The notes: generated by a model not told the origin, from the sequence alone. Positions 1-7,040 are shown, numbered from the stretch's first letter. The stretch: 7,233 nucleotides of DNA from an uncultured Flavobacteriales bacterium (GCA_937925455.1 CALEWF010000075.1:1-7233), one strand, 5' to 3'. Made by a program: numbers and translations.

Positions 1-115
1 CGAATGCCGCAACGCAAGGAGCAGCGGGGCTGAGGGTACGAAGACACCGCTGCGACTATGCGATGCGTGCATGAGCCCCGAGGACTTGGAACGGACAGCC
101 GCTTGAAGCAGCCAT
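1..115. other. GC-rich structured non-coding element (possible repeat or RNA), left edge truncated
   Basis: About 60% G+C by hand count over positions 1-120, against clearly AT-rich DNA elsewhere in the window. No convincing gene is visible. Some frames stay open on both strands, but their translations are rich in Arg, Ser, Cys and Ala, with no recognisable motif and no start site in context. Perfect 7-bp complementary arms are present: 21-27 with 47-53, and 25-31 with 74-80. They share bases 25-27, so the two pairings exclude each other. A smaller hairpin can form from 58-61 with 69-72. The element lies just past the secA stop codon, and its composition changes abruptly to AT-rich at about 115. 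It could be an intergenic repeat, the end of a structured RNA, or the edge of foreign DNA. The sequence alone does not decide which, and the element may continue beyond the window. Confidence 0.45.
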
Positions 116-142
116 ATTAAATTAAAAATTTATATTTAAGAA

Positions 143-3100
143 TTATTGCTTCCCATGGCACTGTTTATACTTCTTACCACTACCGCATGGACAAGGATCG
201 TTTCTTCCGATCTTTTCCTCTGCTTTTACCGGTTGTTGTTTGGTTTTCTCACGAGTATCCTGCATTCTTGAATCTGAAGCTCTTACCTCATCGGTACGAC
301 TGGTTTTAAGATTCTGATGGTTAGTTCTTACCGGTGCGGCCTGTTCTTTTACAGCTCCAGGATTTTCAACCGGTATGGTTACCTTCATCAAAAATGAAAT
401 TATATCCTGATTGACTTTATGGGTAAATTCTTTAAACAAGTTGAAGGCCTCTAACTTGTAAACCAGCAACGGGTCTTTCTGCTCATAGACGGCATTCTGA
501 ACACTTTGTTTTAAGTCGTCCATATCCCTCAAGTGTTCTTTCCATGCATTATCAATCAATGCGAGTGATACGGCTTTTTCTATACTCAATACCAAGTCTT
601 TGCACTGGGTTTTGTAAGCTTTTTCTAAATTGGTAATAACCTGCATGGCTCTTAGCCCATCGGTAACGGGCACTACAATGTTTTGGTACATGTGTGCGGA
701 CTGTTCATATACATTTTTAATTACAGGATACGCTACATTAGCAATATGAGCCATGCGATTTGCATAAGATTCGGTTGCTTTTGTAAATACCGCTTCCACC
801 ATATCTTCTTCATTCATTTTCATGAACTGATCTTCTGTAATAGGCGATTCAATGGAAAGGGTTCGGAATAGTTCTATTTCAAACTGATTAAAATCTCGTT
901 GTTCTACGCTTTGTTGTACAATCGCTTCAGCCAAGTCATACATCATGTTTGATATATCCACAGACAAACGATCGCCATAAAGCGCATGACGACGACGAGT
1001 ATAAACAGCTTCGCGCTGCTGATTCATGACATCGTCATATTCAAGCAAACGCTTACGAATACCAAAGTTATTTTCTTCTACTTTTTTCTGTGCCCGTTCG
1101 ATGGATTTGGTAATCATAGAATGAGTGATTACTTCCCCTTCTTTCAATCCCATTTTATCCATCATCCCGGCAATACGTTCCGAACCAAAAAGACGCATCA
1201 AATCATCTTCGAGCGAAACAAAGAATTGCGAAGACCCCGGATCTCCCTGACGACCTGCACGTCCCCGTAACTGACGGTCAACCCGCCTTGAGTCATGACG
1301 CTCTGTACCAATAATAGCTAATCCACCGGCTTCTTTCACTCCCGGTCCGAGCTTAATATCTGTACCTCGACCTGCCATGTTGGTTGCAATGGTTACTGTA
1401 CCGGCTTTTCCAGCTTCTGCCACAATTTCTGCTTCTTTTTGGTGAAGTTTAGCATTTAATACCTGATGCTTGATATTTTTCAACTTCAGCATCCGGCTCA
1501 ACAATTCTGAAATTTCAACCGAGGTGGTACCAACCAGCACCGGACGACCTTGATTTACGTAAGCTTCAATCTGTTCAATGACGGCATTATATTTTTCACG
1601 TTTGGTTTTATAAACCAGGTCATTGAGATCTTTACGTTGAATGGGTTTATTGGTGGGAATAACTACAACATCGAGTTTATAAATATCCCAAAATTCTTTG
1701 GCTTCGGTTTCTGCTGTACCGGTCATACCAGCCAGCTTATGATACATCCGAAAATAATTTTGAAGCGTAATGGTAGCATAGGTTTGTGTGGCAGCTTCTA
1801 CTTTTACATTTTCCTTTGCTTCAATGGCTTGATGCAATCCGTCAGAATACCTTCTACCCTCCAGAATACGTCCGGTTTGTTCATCTACAATTTTTACTTT
1901 GCCATCCATCACCACATAATCCACATCAATTTCAAATAGTGAATACGCTTTTAATAATTGAATGATGGTATGGATACGCTCCGTTTTAATGCTAAAATCA
2001 CGAATCAGGTTTTCTTTGAGCTGAACTTTTTCTTCTTTGGATAAAGGCTGTTGTTCTATATTAGCTAAACCGGTAGCCATATCAGGAATAACAAAAAAGT
2101 TAGGGTCGGCAGCATCTTCTGTGATAAGTTCGATGCCCTTTTCAGTTAAATCAACTGTATTGTTTTTTTCATCAATCACAAAATATAATTCATCGTCTAT
2201 TTTGTGCATTTCTTTTTGTTGATCCTGCAGATAATAATTTTCTGTTTTTTGAAGTATTGATTTTATGCCCGGTTCACTTAGAAATTTGATTAATGCTTTG
2301 TTTTTTGGGCCTCCACGATAACTTCTGAAAAGATATTCAGCTCCTTTGCGTTCATCTTCTTTGGATGGATTTTCCTGTGATAGCAAGCGTTTGGCATCTG
2401 CCAGTTGAATATTGATCAGTTTCTTCTGAGCATTTACCAGTTTTTCTACTTTGGGTTTGAGTTGAATAAATTCCTGATTTTCACCGCGAGGCGTTGGTCC
2501 TGAAATAATCAATGGGGTTCTTGCATCATCAATCAATACAGAATCCACTTCATCCACAATGGCGTAATGATGCCCGCGCTGAACCAGTTCTTCAGGTGTA
2601 CGAGACATGTTATCCCGAAGATAATCAAACCCAAACTCATTGTTTGTACCATAGGTAATATCTGCCAAATATGCATTTCTTCTTGCTTCAGAATTAGGTT
2701 GATGTTTATCAATACAGTCAACCTTTAACCCATGAAATTCAAACAAAGGTCCCATCCATTCAGAGTCACGTTTAGCTAAATAATCATTTACTGTAACTAC
2801 GTGAACTCCTCTACCCGGCAAAGCATTTAAATACACAGGCAGTGTTGCCACCAAAGTTTTCCCTTCACCGGTTGCCATCTCTGCAATTTTACCCTGATGC
2901 AATACCGAACCACCAATCAGCTGGACGTCGTAATGCACCATATCCCAGGTTACATCTCCACCTGCTGCTTTCCAAGATTTATCCCAGTAAGCTTTATTCC
3001 CTTTTATAGTTATATTGGACCTTACGGCAGCCAAATCACGATCAAAATCAGTAGCTGTTACTTCTAAGGGTGCAAGTTCTTTAAAACGTCTGGCAGTTTC

Positions 3101-3457
3101 TTTCACAACGGCAAAAGCCTCTGGCTGAATCAATTTGAGTGTTTCTTCAATTTTATCCAGCTTAATTTTCTCTAAGCGATCTATTTCTTTATAAATATCA
3201 TCCTTCTCAACGGGTGTAAGAGAGGGGACTTCTTCAAGTTGTTTTTTCAAACCAGCAATTTGCTCTTCCTCATTTTTTACTGCATCTGCCAATTTCTTTT
3301 TAAACTCAAGGGTTTTAGCACGAAGTTCATCATTGGTTAGTTGCTGTAACTGCTGAAAATATTGATTTACCTGCTCTACAATGGGGTATAATTCTTTAAG
3401 GTCTCGATCGCCTTTATTTCCAACTATCTTACTTAATATATTGCCTAAAAATCCCAT
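143..3457 (-). CDS. secA: Preprotein translocase subunit SecA (complete, 1104 aa)
   Basis: SecA is the cytosolic and membrane-peripheral ATPase that pushes unfolded preproteins through SecYEG. The family hallmarks are all visible. Walker A is ATGEGKT at residues 195-201, and Walker B is DEVD at 302-305, followed by IDDARTPLIISG. TNNEFGFDYLRDNM lies at 271-284. The second helicase lobe has TNMAGRGTDI at 692-701 and the arginine-finger region HDSRRVDRQLRGRAGRQGD at 721-739. The scaffold and wing region has LLEYDDVMNQQR at 804-815 and NAWKEHLRDMDDLKQSV at 970-986. A poorly conserved charged linker (about 1035-1083) leads to a C-terminal SEC-C zinc motif with C1089, C1091, C1100 and H1101. The protein is about 200 residues longer than E. 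coli SecA (901 aa). Much of the extra length lies at about 325-430 in the preprotein-crosslinking domain, as is usual in Bacteroidota. The ATG at 3457 is preceded by AAAGG at 3463-3467, 5 nt away, a plausible ribosome binding site. The gene is intact and diverges from the operon that starts at 3816. Confidence 0.98.
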   Translation of the reverse strand: MGFLGNILSKIVGNKGDRDLKELYPIVEQVNQYFQQLQQLTNDELRAKTLEFKKKLADAVKNEEEQIAGLKKQLEEVPSLTPVEKDDIYKEIDRLEKIKLDKIEETLKLIQPEAFAVVKETARRFKELAPLEVTATDFDRDLAAVRSNITIKGNKAYWDKSWKAAGGDVTWDMVHYDVQLIGGSVLHQGKIAEMATGEGKTLVATLPVYLNALPGRGVHVVTVNDYLAKRDSEWMGPLFEFHGLKVDCIDKHQPNSEARRNAYLADITYGTNNEFGFDYLRDNMSRTPEELVQRGHHYAIVDEVDSVLIDDARTPLIISGPTPRGENQEFIQLKPKVEKLVNAQKKLINIQLADAKRLLSQENPSKEDERKGAEYLFRSYRGGPKNKALIKFLSEPGIKSILQKTENYYLQDQQKEMHKIDDELYFVIDEKNNTVDLTEKGIELITEDAADPNFFVIPDMATGLANIEQQPLSKEEKVQLKENLIRDFSIKTERIHTIIQLLKAYSLFEIDVDYVVMDGKVKIVDEQTGRILEGRRYSDGLHQAIEAKENVKVEAATQTYATITLQNYFRMYHKLAGMTGTAETEAKEFWDIYKLDVVVIPTNKPIQRKDLNDLVYKTKREKYNAVIEQIEAYVNQGRPVLVGTTSVEISELLSRMLKLKNIKHQVLNAKLHQKEAEIVAEAGKAGTVTIATNMAGRGTDIKLGPGVKEAGGLAIIGTERHDSRRVDRQLRGRAGRQGDPGSSQFFVSLEDDLMRLFGSERIAGMMDKMGLKEGEVITHSMITKSIERAQKKVEENNFGIRKRLLEYDDVMNQQREAVYTRRRHALYGDRLSVDISNMMYDLAEAIVQQSVEQRDFNQFEIELFRTLSIESPITEDQFMKMNEEDMVEAVFTKATESYANRMAHIANVAYPVIKNVYEQSAHMYQNIVVPVTDGLRAMQVITNLEKAYKTQCKDLVLSIEKAVSLALIDNAWKEHLRDMDDLKQSVQNAVYEQKDPLLVYKLEAFNLFKEFTHKVNQDIISFLMKVTIPVENPGAVKEQAAPVRTNHQNLKTSRTDEVRASDSRMQDTREKTKQQPVKAEEKIGRNDPCPCGSGKKYKQCHGKQ

Positions 3458-3539
3458 ATATGCCTTTAAAATATTAAATTAAAACAAGGGCACTAAAATA
3501 AAACCAAAAATTGAATAAAGGTGTGATAAAAAATTTGTT

Positions 3540-3571
3540 GTTTAATAATTACAGGAAACAGTTTAATAATT
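3540..3571. repeat. 11-bp direct repeat GTTTAATAATT, 21-bp period
   Basis: GTTTAATAATT occurs at 3540-3550 and again at 3561-3571, so the copies start 21 bp apart, close to two turns of the helix. It lies 83-114 bp upstream of the secA start codon. Such phasing suits a dimeric regulator binding one face of the DNA. The motif is all A/T except its first base, however, and the region is AT-rich, so chance is a real alternative. Confidence 0.3.
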
Positions 3572-3691
3572 TACTTAAAAATTCTTTTTGAAATACTCAT
3601 ATAAACTCCGCAAATGGTAAGAACCCGCTCATGGATTAGGTGAAGTCCGCCAAAAGATGTAACTTCGTTTCTATGTTTATTTTATCTCCTA

Positions 3692-3722
3692 TTGCATAAT
3701 TGGGGTTTATTTTGTAACTTTC
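3692..3722 (+). promoter_or_regulatory. Candidate Bacteroidota-type promoter for the 3816-6985 operon
   Basis: TTG at 3692-3694 and TAACTTTC at 3715-3722 are separated by 20 bp. Bacteroidota promoters of the housekeeping sigma factor typically have TTG near -33 and TAnnTTTG near -7. The -7 candidate here matches 5 of the 6 fixed positions, the last G being C. Transcription would start near 3729, leaving a leader of roughly 87 nt before the ATG at 3816. This rests on a degenerate motif in AT-rich DNA and is tentative. Confidence 0.3.
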
Positions 3723-3815
3723 TGGTGGATTTAGGATAAAAGATTGAAATATCCGATTTTAAAAAATGATGTTCATACGTTTTATAGTAATGTTAACTTA
3801 TTTAAGATAGTAGCT

Positions 3816-4223
3816 ATGATTAAACAATGGATGTTAATAGGTTTTATTTCCTTGCTTTTCATAACAAAAGCAAATACTCAAAACGTTGTAATTATTGAAG
3901 ATGAAAGAATATATAGGCGTTTTCCAAAAGAGCAGATTGAACAATGGAAATCAAACAATCCATTACAAATTCTTTACCTGAATTATTTATACAAAGATTC
4001 TTATCTGATAAAAAACAACCAGGGTGCAGTAAATCAAAATATTGACCCTGCACGAACTGATATCATGAATTTTGATCATATGCGAAAAGAAAATGAAAGA
4101 ATTACTTATGCTGTTAGCCCATGGGGTGACTACATTGAATTAAAATCAAAGAAAGAAGTTGAAAAAGAATTTGAAAAAATAAAGATAGAATATCTAGGTA
4201 AAAACTCAAATAAGAAACAATGA
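3816..4223 (+). CDS. Small exported protein of unknown function, coupled to the downstream T9SS cargo
   Basis: I do not recognise this 135-residue protein. The ATG at 3816 is chosen because it starts a good Sec signal peptide: the basic start MIK, a hydrophobic stretch at about residues 5-17 (WMLIGFISLLFIT), and likely cleavage around residues 19-22. An in-frame TTG at 3744 would add 24 residues ahead of this signal and is less likely. The mature part is hydrophilic and contains no cysteine, so it is neither a lipoprotein nor disulfide-bonded. Visible elements are YRRFPKEQIEQWKSNNP (33-49), a Tyr/Leu-rich stretch YLNYLYKDSYLI (54-65), AVSPWGDYIEL (99-109), and a Lys/Glu-rich C-terminal helix (about 110-126). 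No membrane segment follows the signal, so a periplasmic or secreted location is expected. Its TGA overlaps the next gene's ATG (ATGA at 4220-4223), which suggests translational coupling. A role in handling or accompanying the downstream protein is inference from context only. Confidence 0.8.
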   Translation: MIKQWMLIGFISLLFITKANTQNVVIIEDERIYRRFPKEQIEQWKSNNPLQILYLNYLYKDSYLIKNNQGAVNQNIDPARTDIMNFDHMRKENERITYAVSPWGDYIELKSKKEVEKEFEKIKIEYLGKNSNKKQ

Positions 4224-6985
4224 AACAGATATACTATTTTTGGTCATTATTTATTGTCTGCTATGGTTTATTTAATTCAGTTGCATATTGCCAAGCTGTA
4301 ACAGCAGGCGATTGCAGCCAAGCGGTAAATATTTGTACAAATGCTTCATTTGCTGTTGATCCAAACGGTTACGGTAATGTTGAAGAATTTTTTGTTGGTA
4401 CAACATCCAATCCATCCACAAATCCAGCTTCGGGAAATTTAGGTTGTCTTTTAGCTGGAGAATTAAATAGTACATGGATGATTATAAATGTGGTCACATC
4501 TGGAACATTAGAATTTTCATTTGGAGCAGATGGTGGCTCTTATTGTTACGATTGGATTATGTGGCAATATAACTCAAACACTTGCAGTGCAATCCAAAAT
4601 GATTTATTATCTCCTATTCGTTGTAATTGGAACTATCCATGTGAAAGTTTTACAGGGATTGCAAATACACTTCCTCCCGGAGCTGAACCTGGAAATTTTG
4701 AGCCTGCACTCAATGTAACTTGCGGGCAGCAATTTATAATTTGTTTTTCTAACTACAGCTCAGCAGTAACAAGTGTTCCACTTAACTTCTTTGGTACAGC
4801 ACAAGTAAGCTGTACAACGTTTACCCCAATTACTGTAAATAATGCTACCATTTGCCCGGGAGGGCAAGCTACTCTCACTGCAAATGGTGGAACATCTTAT
4901 ACCTGGAGTACTGGACAAACCACAGCAAGCATAAATGTTAGTCCAACGTCAACTTCTACTTATACAGTAACAGGCACTGGCTCTTGTGGAACTGGAACAG
5001 CTACAGCAACAGTAACAGTTTTACCAGCCAGCGATCCAACCTGTGGATGTACAGTAACCGCCGGTAATTACGGACCATATTGCTTAGGTCAAACCATCAG
5101 TTTAACAGCATCTACCGTATCTGGAGCAACTTCTTATACATGGACTGGGCCTAACGGTTTTAACTCTAGCTCTCAAAATCCTACTATAACCAATGCGCAA
5201 ACAGTAAATGCAGGTGTATATACTGTGACTGTAAATGCTGGTTCTAATACCTGTACAGCTACAACGACGGTAGTTGTGAACCCACTTCCTACCCCTACCA
5301 TCAATGCTACGACGCCTATTTGTGTAGGGCAATCAGCTACACTCACGGCCAATGGTGGAGGAACTTACCTTTGGAATACCGGTGCTACCACACAAAATAT
5401 AACTGTGTCACCAACCAGCACTACTACCTATACCGTTACTGTAACTTCAGCTGCTGGTTGTTCAGCTACGGCTACTACCAACGTTACTGTGAATCCGTTG
5501 CCTACTCTAACAGCAGGAAACAACGGACCGATTTGTACTGGTGCAACGCTGAACCTGACTTCTTCTGGTGGTACTGGATATACTTGGAGCGGACCTAATG
5601 GTTTTACAAATAATACCCAAAATCCATCCATCACCAATGCTCCGGTAGCTGCTTCCGGAACCTATACCGTTACCGTTACTACGGGAGACGGTTGTACAGC
5701 CTCAACTTCAACTATTGTAACCATTAATCCTCTACCCACAGCTATAGCTAATAACGACGGGCCAATCTGTGAAGGAAATACACTCAATATTACAGCCGGT
5801 GGTGGGGTATCATATACATGGACGGGTCCGGCAAATTATACATCAAATCAGCAAAATAATTTACTAAGCAATGTTCAGCCCAACCAAAGTGGAACTTATA
5901 ACGTAACCGTAACTGATAATAATGGATGCAGTAGTACGGCATCTACTACCGTTATTGTAAATGCTTTGCCCGTAGCAACTGCTAATGCAGAAGGTCCTGC
6001 TTGTGAAGGTTTAACAATTTCACTCTCTGCTAATGGAGGAACCACCTATCAATGGACAGGGCCTAATGCTTTCAGTTCAACTAGTCAAAATCCAATCATT
6101 ACTGGAGCTACTACTTCAAATAATGGAACATATACAGTTACTGTTACTGATGCAAATGGGTGTTCATCAACTGCATCAACTACAATTACGGTATATGCTA
6201 CTCCAATAGCCAGCTTTACAGCTACCAATCTATCGGGATGCACACCCGTATGTACAGATTTTACAGATTTAAGTACTGTAAATGGCTCATCTATTACCAG
6301 CTGGAGCTGGTCTTCTAATGGAACCAATTTCAGTAATCAGCAAAATCCTACACAGTGCTTTACAAATATCGGATTATATGATATTAGCTTGACAGTAACC
6401 AGTGCACAAGGTTGCAGTGCAACCATTGTATTTAATGACTTAATTCAAGTATTTCCAAACCCGATTGCTGATTTCTTCATTATTAATTCTGATTTGATAT
6501 TCCCAAGCAGTCAAGTAGCGCAATTTATAAGTACCAGTTCAGGAAATATTACTTCATGGAATTGGGACTTTGGGGATGGAAATACATCCATGATAGAAAA
6601 TCCAATTCATAATTATATTGATACCGGAGAATTTTGTGTAACACTGACAGTTATTACTAATAATGGCTGTCAGGCAAGCACTCAAAACTGCCTGTATATT
6701 TATCCGGAATATACTATTTATATTCCAAACACATTTACACCCAATGACGATAAGCTAAATGACTACTTTGCAGTTAAAGGAAAAGGAATAAAATCCATTG
6801 AAATGTATATCTTTAATCGGTGGGGAGAAGCTATTTATTCTTCGGATAATTTACAAGGCTGGTCTGGATTTATCAGAAACACATCAGAAATAGCCAAACA
6901 AGACGTATATTCGTATAAAATTTATGTTACAGATATTTTGGATAGAAAGCATGAATATTATGGCCATGTGAATCTCTTACGATAA
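4220..6985 (+). CDS. Modular secreted/surface protein: Cys-rich N-domain, six Ig-like modules, two PKD-type modules, T9SS type B sorting domain
   Basis: This 921-residue protein has a Sec signal peptide at about residues 1-25. Y23 just before C24 argues against a lipobox. Residues 27-200 form a globular domain with ten cysteines and the motifs NSTWMIINV (83-91), RCNWN (134-138) and ICFSNYS (174-180). I recognise this as a kind of N-terminal region recurring in T9SS cargo proteins but cannot name a family. Six Ig-like modules follow (about 203-660), each with a YxW tryptophan and two cysteines, then two PKD-type modules (661-745 and 746-829). The second keeps the canonical WNWDFGDG at 780-787. 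In the first the equivalent stretch is SWSWSSNG (694-701), without the acidic residues. The C-terminal 92 residues are a CHU_C/type B sorting domain: IPNTFTPNDDKLNDYF (835-850), IFNRWGEAIY (864-873), and a terminal beta strand ending NLLR. Such proteins are exported by Sec, then by the T9SS, and are released or anchored at the surface. Adhesion or matrix function is plausible. No catalytic domain is visible. It is the last gene of the operon and precedes a hairpin terminator. Confidence 0.93.
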   Translation: MKQIYYFWSLFIVCYGLFNSVAYCQAVTAGDCSQAVNICTNASFAVDPNGYGNVEEFFVGTTSNPSTNPASGNLGCLLAGELNSTWMIINVVTSGTLEFSFGADGGSYCYDWIMWQYNSNTCSAIQNDLLSPIRCNWNYPCESFTGIANTLPPGAEPGNFEPALNVTCGQQFIICFSNYSSAVTSVPLNFFGTAQVSCTTFTPITVNNATICPGGQATLTANGGTSYTWSTGQTTASINVSPTSTSTYTVTGTGSCGTGTATATVTVLPASDPTCGCTVTAGNYGPYCLGQTISLTASTVSGATSYTWTGPNGFNSSSQNPTITNAQTVNAGVYTVTVNAGSNTCTATTTVVVNPLPTPTINATTPICVGQSATLTANGGGTYLWNTGATTQNITVSPTSTTTYTVTVTSAAGCSATATTNVTVNPLPTLTAGNNGPICTGATLNLTSSGGTGYTWSGPNGFTNNTQNPSITNAPVAASGTYTVTVTTGDGCTASTSTIVTINPLPTAIANNDGPICEGNTLNITAGGGVSYTWTGPANYTSNQQNNLLSNVQPNQSGTYNVTVTDNNGCSSTASTTVIVNALPVATANAEGPACEGLTISLSANGGTTYQWTGPNAFSSTSQNPIITGATTSNNGTYTVTVTDANGCSSTASTTITVYATPIASFTATNLSGCTPVCTDFTDLSTVNGSSITSWSWSSNGTNFSNQQNPTQCFTNIGLYDISLTVTSAQGCSATIVFNDLIQVFPNPIADFFIINSDLIFPSSQVAQFISTSSGNITSWNWDFGDGNTSMIENPIHNYIDTGEFCVTLTVITNNGCQASTQNCLYIYPEYTIYIPNTFTPNDDKLNDYFAVKGKGIKSIEMYIFNRWGEAIYSSDNLQGWSGFIRNTSEIAKQDVYSYKIYVTDILDRKHEYYGHVNLLR
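4826..6199 (+). repeat. Tandem array of six Ig-like protein modules (coding repeat)
   Basis: Module boundaries in residues are 203-270, 276-353, 355-425, 426-503, 504-581 and 582-660. Two subtypes occur. The shorter form (modules 1 and 3, about 70 residues) has STGQTT or NTGATT after the core Trp and then SPTSTxTYTV. The longer form (modules 2, 4, 5 and 6, about 78 residues) has W(T/S)GPxx(F/Y) followed by QNP or QNN and (G)xY(T/N)VTV. The order is short-long-short-long-long-long. Core Trp residues lie at 229, 308, 385, 456, 534 and 612. PLPT or ALPV linkers join modules from the third onward. The repetition is clear in protein, but copies are diverged at the DNA level, so this is not a simple DNA tandem repeat. 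Confidence 0.9.
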
Positions 6986-7004
6986 TTCAAACTTAAGTTG
7001 ATGT

Positions 7005-7040
7005 ATAAAAAGGGCTTCAGAAAATTGAAGCCTTTTTTAT
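7005..7040. terminator. Bidirectional intrinsic terminator between convergent genes
   Basis: The arms 7005-7019 and 7026-7040 pair through a G/C-containing core (GGCTTC at 7013-7018 with GAAGCC at 7027-7032), one G-T wobble, and outer A-T pairs, around a short A-rich loop. On the plus strand six Ts follow the core (7033-7038). On the minus strand five Ts follow (complement of 7007-7011). It can therefore end transcripts from the gene stopping at 6985 and from the thioredoxin-like gene on the other strand. It includes the latter's stop codon at 7037-7039. Confidence 0.85.

Larger units (their letters stand above)
3458..3815. other. Divergent intergenic region between secA and the exported-protein operon
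   Basis: This 358-bp gap has no convincing gene. It should carry promoters in both directions, because the flanking genes diverge. It is strongly AT-rich except for an island at 3606-3666. A GTTTAATAATT direct repeat occurs at 3540-3550 and 3561-3571. On the minus strand the frame 3571-3681 is open for 36 codons across the island. Its only ATG lies nine codons before the stop, so it is not called as a gene. No match to the Bacteroidota TAnnTTTG element was found for secA that was good enough to report. Confidence 0.6.

Noticed and set aside
113..142. Intrinsic terminator directly after secA
   Set aside because: The spacer has only weak A-T complementarity and no G/C stem followed by a T-run on the minus strand.
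1550..1939. Plus-strand open frame of 129 codons opposite secA
   Set aside because: It lies wholly antisense to conserved SecA motifs, and its product is Phe/Ile/Asn-rich with no domain. The same applies to plus-strand frames at 683-871, 986-1270 and 2037-2222.
3744..3815. In-frame TTG start giving a 159-residue version of the small exported protein
   Set aside because: The extra 24 residues precede a complete signal peptide that begins naturally at the ATG at 3816, so the longer form would bury the signal.
143..4223. SecA and the neighbouring T9SS cargo as one functional system
   Set aside because: They are divergently transcribed, SecA is a general housekeeping translocase, and no T9SS machinery gene is present here. 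Adjacency alone is not evidence of a dedicated link.
4277..4294. Lipoprotein signal at C24 of the large protein
   Set aside because: The residue before the cysteine is Tyr, which does not fit the lipobox. The protein also ends in a T9SS sorting domain, consistent with ordinary signal-peptidase cleavage.
5102..5332. Minus-strand open frames within the Ig-like array (also 5428-5637 and 6085-6327)
   Set aside because: They are shadows of Thr/Ser/Asn-rich repeat coding. The products have biased composition, and the plus-strand frame is clearly the real one.
4826..6199. CRISPR or DNA tandem-repeat array
   Set aside because: The period is about 210-237 bp, is conserved in protein rather than DNA, and stays in one open frame. 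It is a modular protein.
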